Shown in pieces: positions 21,906 through 31,045 of a stretch of 64,000 bases of DNA (positions within the stretch are counted from its first letter, which is position 1; every line of letters starts with the position of its first letter). Source of the DNA: Paenibacillus sp. Soil766 (GTDB lineage: Bacteria > Bacillota > Bacilli > Paenibacillales > NBRC-103111). The notes beneath the pieces were generated by a model. That model worked only from the letters and a program-made list of their open reading frames with translations. It was not told the origin of the DNA and did no database searches. The stretch covers positions 1-64,000 of the forward strand of contig NZ_LMSJ01000028.1 in NCBI RefSeq assembly GCF_001428105.1, in the 5' to 3' direction. A program made the position numbers and the translations under genes.

Positions 21906-24611
21906 TCATGCAACAGGTTGAATCGAGACCGCCGCACGCGGCAAGCAGTCAGTTATTATCAACGCCACGCCACTGCTCGTTTGAAGCGATGTTTCTACTG
22001 TACACCCCGTACCAACAACTGTATACGGTACTCCTTCAGCTAGATTAACCAACACGCTAAATGGCTGATCGGCTTCCCCTGCATAGTGAAATTCCGCACG
22101 GAATTCCGTACATGCTTCATTGAAGTGTTGATGCAGCATCCACACATTGAAGCCAGTTGAAACTTTGCCCAGTTGATAATAGGATGCGAACCAGTTGATG
22201 ACAGGGGCCGATAAACCACCGAAATGATGCCATCCTGCACCACGTCCTGTCTGTACGATAAAATGCTCGTAACAGTTGTAGGTAGCCTCGGTCTCGCATT
22301 TCCATAATTCTAGAGCGGTATTTGCTATGCGGAACGCATATTCAGGACAACCTAAGTCGAGCATAGTTTTCCAGAAAAACCACTGATGCGGCATCCAGAC
22401 CGCACCATTCCAATACCCATCCGCTCGATAATAAGGTGCGCTTTGGTCAACGGTTGATAAGCCAATTGGTGTCCAGAAGCGGGTTTCATCAAATAGTTGA
22501 TCAATCAGACGGGTGGCACGATCGTTATCGCAGACACCAGCAACCAGCGGGTAGAGGCCATCCATCCCCATATTGTAATTAGCACCCGAGGCATGGCGCA
22601 GATGGCCCTCAGCTTCACCCTGCTGATTATGTACAACATAGCTGTAGCAGCCGGCTTCTTCATCCCAGGCAAGGGCTTCCAACGCATCGCTCCACAGCCG
22701 AATATCCGCCTCATACTCCTGGATATCCATTTGCCAATCATCAGACATTGTCGCCGCCATCTTAAGAATTTTGGCTATTCGAATCGCTTGACTCGTTGTA
22801 ATAATGGGAGTAACCGTGGCTTCCAATGCGTGCTCATGTACATATTTCTGAGGTGGATAGTCGTCCCAGCCCCCTGAGTTATAGAAATAATCCCATGTTT
22901 TTAGCAGGCCAGAACGTAGTAGGTTGGTCGTTGAACTGCTGGTTTTTCCTGTGAAGAACAAGTAATATTGCCGTAATCGCGGGTAAAAATGGTTCAGAAA
23001 TTTAGGGGATTGTCCGCGATTCCACAGCTCTTGGAATACATAATGCTGCACAGGTACGGGACTGCCGTGATGAATGAAGGCGGCTTGGGGGTCACCAGGT
23101 TCCGTCATATAAGCATTCAAGCAATCCATTGCTCGCTGAGTATCGATATCAGAGAAGCCGAGCCCGATAAACCCAGAATCCCAAGTGTAGAGCGAATCCC
23201 ACCATCGTCCAGGCGTGCTGTGCCGAATATAGTTCTGTTTCGTATAGACAGGAAAGACGGTATTCGTTAGCAAAGTAGCACGCATGAGCTGCTGACTGAA
23301 CGCATAGCGATCACCTGATGGATAGGAAGGAGGCGGATTCAACTTGGTACGTTCAGCTTGATAAATCGACTCGCACTTCTCATAGTCAAGTGATAAGTTG
23401 GACATATAGCCAAGCACTTCTTCGTATGTCCCAGAGCAAACCATACCGTGAAGAATCCTAGACGAATTTGGGTTCAACTGAATAGGGCGCATAAATACAT
23501 TCGTGTAGTGTCCCTTACCATTTCCATGTAAAATGTCATCGACATGATTATGCACGGTATGGCGGGCAAAGCGATCCAATTCGTCATTTCTGATCTGCCG
23601 AATCTGGGCATGTGAATACGTCCACAGGAGGCCATAATAACAGGGACTGTCCGGATATTGAAGAATAAGACTTTCTGGAACGGGACCTGGCAGCAATTCA
23701 GGCTCAATATGCCAAGGACGATCAACAAAAGCAACATCTTCGCTTGTGCTGCGCTCAATTAGTGTGAATCCGTCAATGATCATGGGACATGACCCTGCAG
23801 TATGCAGGCTAAGCGTGACCTTGCCAGCAGCAAGTTGCCCTATTGGAAGCTCTGCAACGATCAAAGTGTTGGACGGCTCCAAGACAAGACTATCGCTCTG
23901 ATGTCCTAGCTGAATCTTAAGTGTCCCGCCATGCACAGCTTGATAACGTAACAGAAACACAGCGTCCTGTAAGGGGGTTGTGACATTTACCTCATATTGA
24001 AGCAAGTCTCCAGCATTTGCGCCGAATTGGCATCCGATTGCCGATCCACCTGTAAAATGCTGACCACGAATCTCTCCGCGTACAAAGCCGTCGTAGACCA
24101 ATCCATCGGAAGGGCGCGGTTGTGCGAATGTCAGTTCGCTGTAAGCTAGCGCATCCACCCACGCAACACCTTCAGGAAGATGGGCGTCAGCGAACACATG
24201 CACTTCACCGTGCCCGGGAAGCCGAGGCGGCTGGAGTGATGCCATCCAGTGCAGCACAAGATTCTGTGGATGCTCCGTTTGATTATACATAGCTACGCGG
24301 ATGAGACGGCTCTGATCATCAATTCGACTGAACGAAATATCGGCGTAGACACGATCCTTCCACTCGAGCTCATGACGGTGGGAAAAGAAGCTGTAATCGG
24401 GTGTAGCTTCCCAAGGGTGATAGCCGGATTCCCACAGGACACTGGGAATATCTATTTTTCTTCGATAAAACCCCGGCATGAGACTAAGATCAAACCGCAA
24501 ACCTCTCGCTTGATCACTGATATGAGAGATGCCCATATATTGTTTGGTGTAGGGCCCCCAAGCAGGCAATCTAAGGTCATGGTTAGTGGGGAGGTTCTCG
24601 CATTCGTGCAT
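21906..24611 (-). CDS. GH63-like (alpha/alpha)6 glycosidase
   Basis: This is an intracellular protein of 901 residues with no signal peptide. An N-terminal beta-sandwich region with an inserted CBM-like segment (about 170-300) is followed by the (alpha/alpha)6 domain. The latter has GRWWDSLYTWDSGFIGLGFS, SGGWDDYPPQ, ADGYWNGAVWMPHQWFFW and TYNCYEHF, which match the trehalase/GH63 (glucosidase, mannosylglycerate hydrolase) superfamily with its Asp and Glu pair. The substrate is not deducible. AAAGGAG precedes ATG 24611; 24638 is less likely. It is divergent from an AraC regulator, its probable controller. Confidence 0.8.
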   Translation of the reverse strand: MHECENLPTNHDLRLPAWGPYTKQYMGISHISDQARGLRFDLSLMPGFYRRKIDIPSVLWESGYHPWEATPDYSFFSHRHELEWKDRVYADISFSRIDDQSRLIRVAMYNQTEHPQNLVLHWMASLQPPRLPGHGEVHVFADAHLPEGVAWVDALAYSELTFAQPRPSDGLVYDGFVRGEIRGQHFTGGSAIGCQFGANAGDLLQYEVNVTTPLQDAVFLLRYQAVHGGTLKIQLGHQSDSLVLEPSNTLIVAELPIGQLAAGKVTLSLHTAGSCPMIIDGFTLIERSTSEDVAFVDRPWHIEPELLPGPVPESLILQYPDSPCYYGLLWTYSHAQIRQIRNDELDRFARHTVHNHVDDILHGNGKGHYTNVFMRPIQLNPNSSRILHGMVCSGTYEEVLGYMSNLSLDYEKCESIYQAERTKLNPPPSYPSGDRYAFSQQLMRATLLTNTVFPVYTKQNYIRHSTPGRWWDSLYTWDSGFIGLGFSDIDTQRAMDCLNAYMTEPGDPQAAFIHHGSPVPVQHYVFQELWNRGQSPKFLNHFYPRLRQYYLFFTGKTSSSTTNLLRSGLLKTWDYFYNSGGWDDYPPQKYVHEHALEATVTPIITTSQAIRIAKILKMAATMSDDWQMDIQEYEADIRLWSDALEALAWDEEAGCYSYVVHNQQGEAEGHLRHASGANYNMGMDGLYPLVAGVCDNDRATRLIDQLFDETRFWTPIGLSTVDQSAPYYRADGYWNGAVWMPHQWFFWKTMLDLGCPEYAFRIANTALELWKCETEATYNCYEHFIVQTGRGAGWHHFGGLSAPVINWFASYYQLGKVSTGFNVWMLHQHFNEACTEFRAEFHYAGEADQPFSVLVNLAEGVPYTVVGTGCTVETSLQTSSGVALIITDCLPRAAVSIQPVA

Positions 24612-24698
24612 GAAGTATCGCTCCTTTAACTGGCTCATTTTCTGTTTATTTTAGAACATATGAAGCTTACAATCTTCTTGATAGCGGATCAATTTATC

Positions 24699-24727
24699 TT
24701 GAAAACGGACATTCGTGTTAATATAGA
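24699..24727 (+). promoter_or_regulatory. Promoter of the AraC gene at 24759
   Basis: TTGAAA (24699-24704) and TATAGA (24722-24727) are separated by 17 bp and lie 31 bases before the ATG. Confidence 0.65.
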
Positions 24728-24758
24728 ACTAGCATATGGAAGAAAGGATATCAACGAA

Positions 24759-25652
24759 ATGACAGTGAATTTGACTCCTTATGATAACGAACAAGTCGAA
24801 TATGCAGACCCGAATTTCCGGATTAAAATATGGACCATCGTTCATCCGATCCAAGCGTCCATTCAATATGGTCCCTGGCACTACCATGAAGAAGTGGAGT
24901 GGATCTCTATTCTACAGGGCACGATGACAATTGAGACAACACATCAAACCTACACATTGCAAGCCGGCGAAGTGATGATGTTAGGGGCAAATGAGCTTCA
25001 CAGAACTCACAAATACGGACAATCTCATCTAATCTACAACGTTTGCCATGTCGATATGACCGCTTTCATGGACCCTTCGTTACTGACCTATCTGGCAGCT
25101 TTTACTGGGAGATCGGCTAATTTAACGCTGCTGAATGAAGCATTGCGGAAGTATCCGTCAAGCAATCAAATCATCCATGAGCTCCTTAATCAGATGCTTA
25201 ACGATATTACAGTTAAAAAGAGAGGCTACGAGCTCGCTGTGAATGCCAATTTGAAAAGGCTCCTTTACACGCTGATTCAAATTGACGATGAGCAAATGAT
25301 TGAACCGATGGATCATCAACTAGCTCAGAAATTGCGACCTGCGTTAACTTATATTGAACAGCAGCTGGAAGAGCCTTGCCAGATCACAGATATCAGCTCT
25401 AAATTGAACTATAATAGCAGTTACTTTGCCAAACTGTTTAAGAAAGGAATGGGGATGACGTTTACGTCCTATGTGCAAATGCGTAGAATGAAACGAGCCG
25501 AACAGCTCCTGTTGACAGAGACATGGTCGGTAACAGAAATAAGCGGTAGAGTCGGATTTACAAGCCCCGCACAGTTTTATCAGTTGTTTAAAAGGCATTT
25601 CGGCTGCAGCCCGAGACAGTTCGTTGCGAGACGAAAGTTTAATAAAACGTGA
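24759..25652 (+). CDS. AraC-family regulator with cupin sensor domain
   Basis: This is a protein of 297 residues. The N-terminal cupin has WHYHEEVEWISILQGTMTIE and LQAGEVMMLGANELHRTH. Two C-terminal helix-turn-helix motifs follow: CQITDISSKLNYNSSYFAKL and WSVTEISGRVGFTSPAQFYQ, ending in RHFGCSPRQF. It is expected to sense a sugar and regulate the divergent GH63-like gene. ATG 24759 with GAAAGGA upstream fits the promoter; the earlier ATG 24660 would lie before the promoter. Confidence 0.87.
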   Translation: MTVNLTPYDNEQVEYADPNFRIKIWTIVHPIQASIQYGPWHYHEEVEWISILQGTMTIETTHQTYTLQAGEVMMLGANELHRTHKYGQSHLIYNVCHVDMTAFMDPSLLTYLAAFTGRSANLTLLNEALRKYPSSNQIIHELLNQMLNDITVKKRGYELAVNANLKRLLYTLIQIDDEQMIEPMDHQLAQKLRPALTYIEQQLEEPCQITDISSKLNYNSSYFAKLFKKGMGMTFTSYVQMRRMKRAEQLLLTETWSVTEISGRVGFTSPAQFYQLFKRHFGCSPRQFVARRKFNKT

Positions 25653-25671
25653 ATATGACATTTCGATATAT

Positions 25672-25708
25672 AACAACCCCCAACATGATGGCATGGTGGG
25701 GGTTGTTT
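25672..25708 (+). terminator. Strong hairpin terminator after AraC
   Basis: AACAACCCCCA and TGGGGGTTGTT form an 11-bp stem followed by TTGACTTTT. Confidence 0.8.
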
Positions 25709-25793
25709 GACTTTTATCTAATACGAGTTTTCTAAAGCTAATTAATTACAAAATTAATTTAAATTAATACATTTTATAAAAAATTCTGGCGAG

Positions 25794-25799
25794 TATAAT
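25794..25799 (+). promoter_or_regulatory. -10 element of the first importer operon
   Basis: A perfect TATAAT lies in a very AT-rich region 77 bases before the first permease start. No good -35 stands 17 bp upstream, which fits a promoter needing an activator such as the YesN-type regulator encoded downstream. Confidence 0.4.
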
Positions 25800-25875
25800 T
25801 TTTTACATGAGATATCCTGATTTGTAGCGCAGATTAACTTACGAAAACAACTTTGTAGTGGGAGGGATGATCGAA

Positions 25876-26826
25876 TTGAAAGCGGTTGTAGGGAAGTATC
25901 AAGACAACATCAATCTAAGAAGAAAGAACGGTATCGTGCATTATATCAAAAGAGATTTCCTGCTATACGTGCTCTTACTATTACCAATGTCCTATCTAAT
26001 CATATTTAGATATGCGCCCATATACGGTGTCGTGATGGCCTTTCAGGATTATAACATTTTCGAAGGGATTAACGGGAGCGAGTGGGTTGGGCTTGATGTT
26101 TTTAAATTTATATTTGAACAAAATAGTTTCTACCGTGCACTTAAGAACACACTTGTTTTAAACTTTCTTGATTTGGTTGCGGGTTTCCCAGCACCTATTA
26201 TTCTAGCCATTTTGCTAAACGAAATTCGGCATGTAAGATTTAAAAAAGTAACTCAAACCATTCTATATTTACCCCACTTCTTATCCTGGGTCATTATTGG
26301 CGGTATGGTCTACCTGATGTTTTCTTCAGGCGGCATGGCGAATAGTGTCTTATCTAGTATTGGAATCGGTAACATTGAGTTTCTATCTCAAAAAACGAAC
26401 TGGTTAATCATGTATCTAGCAATTGGGGTGTGGCAAAGTGCAGGATGGGGTACAATCATTTACTTAGCTTCAATCATTGGCATTAATAAGGAGTTATATG
26501 AGGCAGCAGATATGGATGGATGCAGCAGACTTCGTAAAATTTGGCATATTACGTTGCCTGGCATCAAGCCGACCATAATTATTTTACTTATTTTGCAAAT
26601 TGGAAGGATGCTCTCGATTGGATTTGATCGACCATTCGTTATGGGGAATTCCTTGGTAAGTGAATACTCGGATGTTATCAGTACATTTGTATATCGGATC
26701 GGGATTGGTTCTGGGGATTTCTCGCAGGCAACGGCAGTTGGATTGTTTCAATCGGTTGTAGGATTGGTATTTTTATTAACAGCAAATTATATTGCCAAAA
26801 AAATTGGTGAGCAGGGAATTTGGTAG
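25876..26826 (+). CDS. ABC transporter permease, LplB type (importer 1)
   Basis: This is a protein of 316 residues with six membrane segments. FRYAPIYGVVMAFQDYNIF is the LplB family signature, and EAADMDGCSRLRKIWHITLPG is the EAA loop that docks on the ATPase. It forms a heterodimer with the next gene product for oligosaccharide uptake; the ATPase (MsmX-like) is encoded elsewhere, as is usual. TTG 25876 has GGGAGGG about 10 bases upstream; GTG 25858 is the alternative. First gene of permease-permease-binding-protein operon. Confidence 0.88.
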   Translation: MKAVVGKYQDNINLRRKNGIVHYIKRDFLLYVLLLLPMSYLIIFRYAPIYGVVMAFQDYNIFEGINGSEWVGLDVFKFIFEQNSFYRALKNTLVLNFLDLVAGFPAPIILAILLNEIRHVRFKKVTQTILYLPHFLSWVIIGGMVYLMFSSGGMANSVLSSIGIGNIEFLSQKTNWLIMYLAIGVWQSAGWGTIIYLASIIGINKELYEAADMDGCSRLRKIWHITLPGIKPTIIILLILQIGRMLSIGFDRPFVMGNSLVSEYSDVISTFVYRIGIGSGDFSQATAVGLFQSVVGLVFLLTANYIAKKIGEQGIW

Positions 26827-26837
26827 GGAGTGTGAGT

Positions 26838-27713
26838 TTGTTGAGCAAGAAAATGAGATTTAATTTCGTTGATATTGGAATTATCGTATTCATCATAGGC
26901 GTATCCATTACTTGTCTTGTTCCATTTCTATATATGATTGCGCTTTCTCTAAGTTCAAATAATGCCATTACGTCGCAGAAGGTCACTCTTTGGCCGGTAG
27001 AATTCACACTTGAAACCTATAAGACAATTTTAAGTGATGTAGAGATGATCTATACGCTGGGGTATTCCATTGTACTTACTATTGTATATACACTCATTTG
27101 TATGTTTCTAACGATTTGTGCAGCGTATCCGCTTACAAAGAAGAGACTGAAGGGTAGAAGCTTTTTTCTATCGTTGTTGGTTATTACCATGTATTTTAGC
27201 GGTGGATTAATTCCAAGTTATATGTTGGTGAAAAATTTAGGCATGATGAATTCCATATGGAGCTTACTTTTGCCAGGTGCAATGAGCGTGTTCAATTTAA
27301 TTATACTAAAAACGTTTTTTTCATCACTTCCAGAAAGTTTGGAAGAATCGGCATCCATAGATGGTTGTAACGAATTAGGGATACTTTTTCGAATTGTTCT
27401 TCCGCTTTCTTTGCCGTCTATCGCAACTTTAAGCCTCTTCTACGCGGTAGACAGATGGAATGGATTCCAGGATGCACTCTTTTATATAACCGATAAGAAT
27501 TTGTATCCTATGCAATTAAAGCTGTACCAAATCATTACGGCCAATCAACAGTTAGATACCCAGCAAGGTGAAGGTAGTGTCGGTGCTTATATTGTTCCGG
27601 AATCATTGAAAGCTGCAAGTGTTATGTTTGCCACAGTTCCTATCTTAGTTGTTTACCCTAAGCTTCAAAAATATTTTGTTGAAGGTGTCATGACGGGGGC
27701 AATTAAGGGCTGA
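26838..27713 (+). CDS. ABC transporter permease, YtcP type (importer 1)
   Basis: This is a protein of 291 residues with six membrane segments. YFSGGLIPSYMLVKNLGMMN is the family signature, ESLEESASIDGCNELGILFR the EAA loop and QKYFVEGVMTGAIKG the usual C-terminus. TTG 26838 is preferred because AGGGAG lies 7 bases upstream; the frame is open to 26820, overlapping the preceding gene. It is the partner of the LplB-type permease. Confidence 0.88.
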   Translation: MLSKKMRFNFVDIGIIVFIIGVSITCLVPFLYMIALSLSSNNAITSQKVTLWPVEFTLETYKTILSDVEMIYTLGYSIVLTIVYTLICMFLTICAAYPLTKKRLKGRSFFLSLLVITMYFSGGLIPSYMLVKNLGMMNSIWSLLLPGAMSVFNLIILKTFFSSLPESLEESASIDGCNELGILFRIVLPLSLPSIATLSLFYAVDRWNGFQDALFYITDKNLYPMQLKLYQIITANQQLDTQQGEGSVGAYIVPESLKAASVMFATVPILVVYPKLQKYFVEGVMTGAIKG

Positions 27714-27844
27714 GAAATAGGTTACACAAGCGAGTTATTTACTAAAAAACATGAAAGGTGGTGATTCTGTTACCGTTAGGCTAGGATTAGATCATGATGT
27801 GAACACGATTCGAAATGACTATGAGATAAAGGTGAGGTTGAACT

Positions 27845-29437
27845 ATGAAAATAAAAAAAATGATGGTTATATTGCCAGTATTGACACTCCTAGCTAGTGG
27901 ATTGGCGGGATGTAGCAGCAGTAATAACAATGAAAGCCAAGCTACGTCAACGGCGACTACATCAGGAGCTGCCTCTGCGAAGCCTTCAGGACCACCAACT
28001 ACGCTAACTGTTGAAATATTTGACAGAGGTATTCAGGGACAGCCTGACCTGAACAATAATACGTGGACAAGGTATATCAATGATAACTTTGGCAAGCAAA
28101 ATAATGCCATTGTTAAATTTATTCCGGTTCCGAGGTCACAGGAAATTGATAAGCTCAATGTATTGATGGCAGCCAATGAGGCACCTGATATTTCATTTAC
28201 GTATGACAGCCCGACAATCTCCAGATATTCGAAAGTGAATGGTATCCTTCAACTGGATGATTTGTTGGCTAAGCATGGTAAGGAGTTAACGAATTATTTA
28301 GGTAAGACTGTTCTTTCTTATGGACTCTTTAATGGAAAACAAATGGCGATCCCTTCTAAAAGAACATCACTAGCATGGGGTGGTATGTTTATTAGAAAGG
28401 ATTGGCTAGATAAATTAGGGATGCCGGTTCCTACGACTAAGGATGAATTGTATAATACGCTAATTGCTTTCCGTGATAAAAATCCAGGCGGCGTGAACGG
28501 TGTTATTCCATGGGGATTGGCAGCAACAGGCTTTAATTATAACACTGGAAATCTAAGTGAATCTTATTGGGGGAAACAGACAGAGGAAGAATTCGTTACA
28601 ACTCCGAACTGGTTAAAACCTGGAAATAAGGATGCACTAAAGTTTCTCAACAAGCTCTACAATGAAAAATTAATCAGCCCTGACTTTGCATTAGACAAAA
28701 CAGCCAAACAAGCGGATGCAGATGTTACCAATGGTAAAGTCGGATTCTTCAGTGCAAACTGGGATTATCCATTACGTCAAAATATCAGTGTGCCATTAAA
28801 AACAAATGTGCCTACCGCAAACTTTGTACCTGTTGATGTTTTCAAGAATTATGAAGGGAAATACAAGAAAATTGCGTACAATGAAAATGGCGTGAATGTA
28901 TTTATCCCTAAGAGCTCTAAAAATGCAGAATTGGCGATTAAATATCTAAACTGGATGTCCGATCCTAAAGTATTATTCTTCCTGCAATACGGTCTTGAAG
29001 GGGTCAATCATAAGATGGTCGATGGCATTCCACAGGTTATTAATCAAACAGGTGATAATATGCAAACCAGCTATCTAAATCTTGATCTTACATTAGTTGT
29101 AAATGGTGTTGAGCTTGGCGATCAGCAGAAGAATATTAAAGCATTAGCTGCGTCGGCTCCAGGACTCGAAGCTGTTGCAGAACAATCTTACAAAATAAAT
29201 ACGACAGACACATACACGGGTTACTTCTTTGATACGCCAAGTGAATCCAACATTAAGTTTGGTAAAACACTTGGGGATATGAACAAACAAATGACGGATA
29301 AGCTCATCGTCTGTAAGCCGGCAGAGTTCGATAGTTTGTACGATAAGCTAGTTGCCGAATATATGGCAGCAGGCGGGCAAGCTGTGATGGACGAGAATGT
29401 GAAAATCTACAAAGCTATGCAGGCCAATAAGAAGTAA
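27845..29437 (+). CDS. Extracellular sugar-binding lipoprotein (importer 1)
   Basis: This is a protein of 530 residues with a lipoprotein signal ending in the lipobox LAGC at about residue 23 and a Ser/Asn/Thr-rich linker. The bilobed SBP_bac_1-type body follows, with ANEAPDISFTYDSPTISRYS, FIRKDWLDKLGMPVPTTKDE and GVNVFIPKSSKNAELAIKYL. It is anchored outside the membrane and delivers an oligosaccharide to the two permeases. It has an ATG start with AGGTG upstream, and is separated from the permease gene by 131 bases. Confidence 0.88.
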   Translation: MKIKKMMVILPVLTLLASGLAGCSSSNNNESQATSTATTSGAASAKPSGPPTTLTVEIFDRGIQGQPDLNNNTWTRYINDNFGKQNNAIVKFIPVPRSQEIDKLNVLMAANEAPDISFTYDSPTISRYSKVNGILQLDDLLAKHGKELTNYLGKTVLSYGLFNGKQMAIPSKRTSLAWGGMFIRKDWLDKLGMPVPTTKDELYNTLIAFRDKNPGGVNGVIPWGLAATGFNYNTGNLSESYWGKQTEEEFVTTPNWLKPGNKDALKFLNKLYNEKLISPDFALDKTAKQADADVTNGKVGFFSANWDYPLRQNISVPLKTNVPTANFVPVDVFKNYEGKYKKIAYNENGVNVFIPKSSKNAELAIKYLNWMSDPKVLFFLQYGLEGVNHKMVDGIPQVINQTGDNMQTSYLNLDLTLVVNGVELGDQQKNIKALAASAPGLEAVAEQSYKINTTDTYTGYFFDTPSESNIKFGKTLGDMNKQMTDKLIVCKPAEFDSLYDKLVAEYMAAGGQAVMDENVKIYKAMQANKK

Positions 29438-29460
29438 TAAATTAGCTTTCTAGTATACAA

Positions 29461-29495
29461 AGCCTATGGACATAACGTCGTTATATCCATAGGCT
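29461..29495 (+). terminator. Hairpin between binding protein and response regulator
   Basis: AGCCTATGGACATAACG and its near-perfect complement ending CCATAGGCT form a long stem with only a short T-run. It may be a partial terminator or an mRNA 3' stabiliser that lowers readthrough into the two-component genes. Confidence 0.6.
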
Positions 29496-29591
29496 CTTAT
29501 CATGGAACGCCTCTAGGATTCAACTTGTCATCTCACTAGCAAAGAGTTAAAATTCTGGTAACTATCAATTAAGCTGACACAGGGGGTACTT

Positions 29592-31028
29592 ATGAATCGT
29601 GTTATTATTGTAGATGACGAACCATGGGCAATAAAAGGAATCCGGAGTGCATTTAACTGGAGTCAATACGGGTTCGAAATTACGGGCCAATTTACCAGTG
29701 TCCATAAAGCGTTTGAGTACATCTGTGAGGAAAGTCCTGATCTGGTATTTACAGACATTAGAATGCCTGAGATTTCAGGCCTTGATCTTATAAAAATGAC
29801 CAAAGACAAAGGATTGGATGTAGAGTTCGTAATTGTAAGCGGTTTCGCCGAGTTTGCTTATGCGCAGGAGGCGCTCAGGTATGGTGCGCTAGATTATTGC
29901 CTAAAACCATTAGATATTGAGTTGGCAGATCCATTAATAGAAAAGCTGGCCTTGCACTTTTCAAATAAGAGAAGTATACGAAATAACCTTATCTTAGAGG
30001 CACTAACCTCATCGGATAAAAGTGAAATGAATCGATTAACTCACATATTTGATCGTTCAACAGACTACTACTTTCGTGTAGTTATCATGTATTCTATAGG
30101 TGAGAAAAAGCATGATCATGACCTAAATGTGCTCAATTTTAATCCTGTATTGGAAGTTGATTTGGGATCAAGAAAAACACTCTATATTATCAAAAGTGAA
30201 AGCATGACAGATTTGGATGTTAGTTTTGAATCAACCATTTTTACTGATTTAGATATAAAAGCAGTAGGAATCAGCAGCATTTCCAATCATTATGACCATA
30301 TGGCAAAGCTTATTAAAGAAGCAGATATCGCAGCGTCAACCGTATTTTTAAATGGAGCAAATGGTATTTATGAATATGAACAGAAGCTTAATTTGGTTAA
30401 GCCGTATATAGATGATATTTCTACGATTATTCAAGAGAAAAAGTTTGAAGACATGGATGACATCATGGATAGGCTCATGCTGTATTTTAATCAAAATAAT
30501 TTAGGGATGGGTGAAGTGGTTTATTTATGGAATCAAGTGGTTAGCAGCTTGGTTGGCAGCTATTACGAAGAGCTAAAATACATGGAACTTGATTTCCTAA
30601 ATTACTCTGAACTGAAAGAGCGCTTTGAAACCTTTGAGTCGTTATGCAGTTTTTTATATGACATTTTGACCTATATAAAGCAACTGAACTATCAATCTGC
30701 AAATGAAGGGGATAAAAACTCCTATTTTACTCAAATGGTGAAATACATCGATAATAACTATCAGAGCGAGTTGTATCTTAAAGATTTATCTGTGAAATTT
30801 TTAATCAACCAAGTCTACTGTTGTCAACTATTCAAGAAAAATTTGGGCAAAACCTTTTCGGAATATGTCACGGATTTGAGGATGAAAAAAGCTTGTGAGC
30901 TTTTGAAACATACAGAATTGTCCATTGATGAAATTGCAGCAAAAGTAGGCTATATGGATTATTATTATTTCAACAAAGTATTTAAGAAACAAAGTGGGAT
31001 CACACCTACGAAATTCAGAAAGAGTTGA
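29592..31028 (+). CDS. YesN-type response regulator
   Basis: This is a protein of 478 residues. The receiver domain has IVDDEP, LVFTDIRMPE with phospho-acceptor Asp55, VSGFAEFAYAQEAL and CLKPLD. A middle linker follows, then an AraC-type DNA-binding domain with LYLKDLSVKFLINQVYCCQL and LSIDEIAAKVGYMDYYYFNK near the end. It is expected to be phosphorylated by the kinase encoded next, whose start overlaps it by 4 bases or lies 17 bases downstream. It probably activates the preceding importer operon. Confidence 0.9.
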   Translation: MNRVIIVDDEPWAIKGIRSAFNWSQYGFEITGQFTSVHKAFEYICEESPDLVFTDIRMPEISGLDLIKMTKDKGLDVEFVIVSGFAEFAYAQEALRYGALDYCLKPLDIELADPLIEKLALHFSNKRSIRNNLILEALTSSDKSEMNRLTHIFDRSTDYYFRVVIMYSIGEKKHDHDLNVLNFNPVLEVDLGSRKTLYIIKSESMTDLDVSFESTIFTDLDIKAVGISSISNHYDHMAKLIKEADIAASTVFLNGANGIYEYEQKLNLVKPYIDDISTIIQEKKFEDMDDIMDRLMLYFNQNNLGMGEVVYLWNQVVSSLVGSYYEELKYMELDFLNYSELKERFETFESLCSFLYDILTYIKQLNYQSANEGDKNSYFTQMVKYIDNNYQSELYLKDLSVKFLINQVYCCQLFKKNLGKTFSEYVTDLRMKKACELLKHTELSIDEIAAKVGYMDYYYFNKVFKKQSGITPTKFRKS

Positions 31029-31045
31029 AGGTTGGGGTGGGGAAT

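Noticed and set aside
22497-24629. Several + strand frames of 90-130 codons
   Set aside because: All lie antisense to the GH63-like gene and show no independent start signals or domain motifs.
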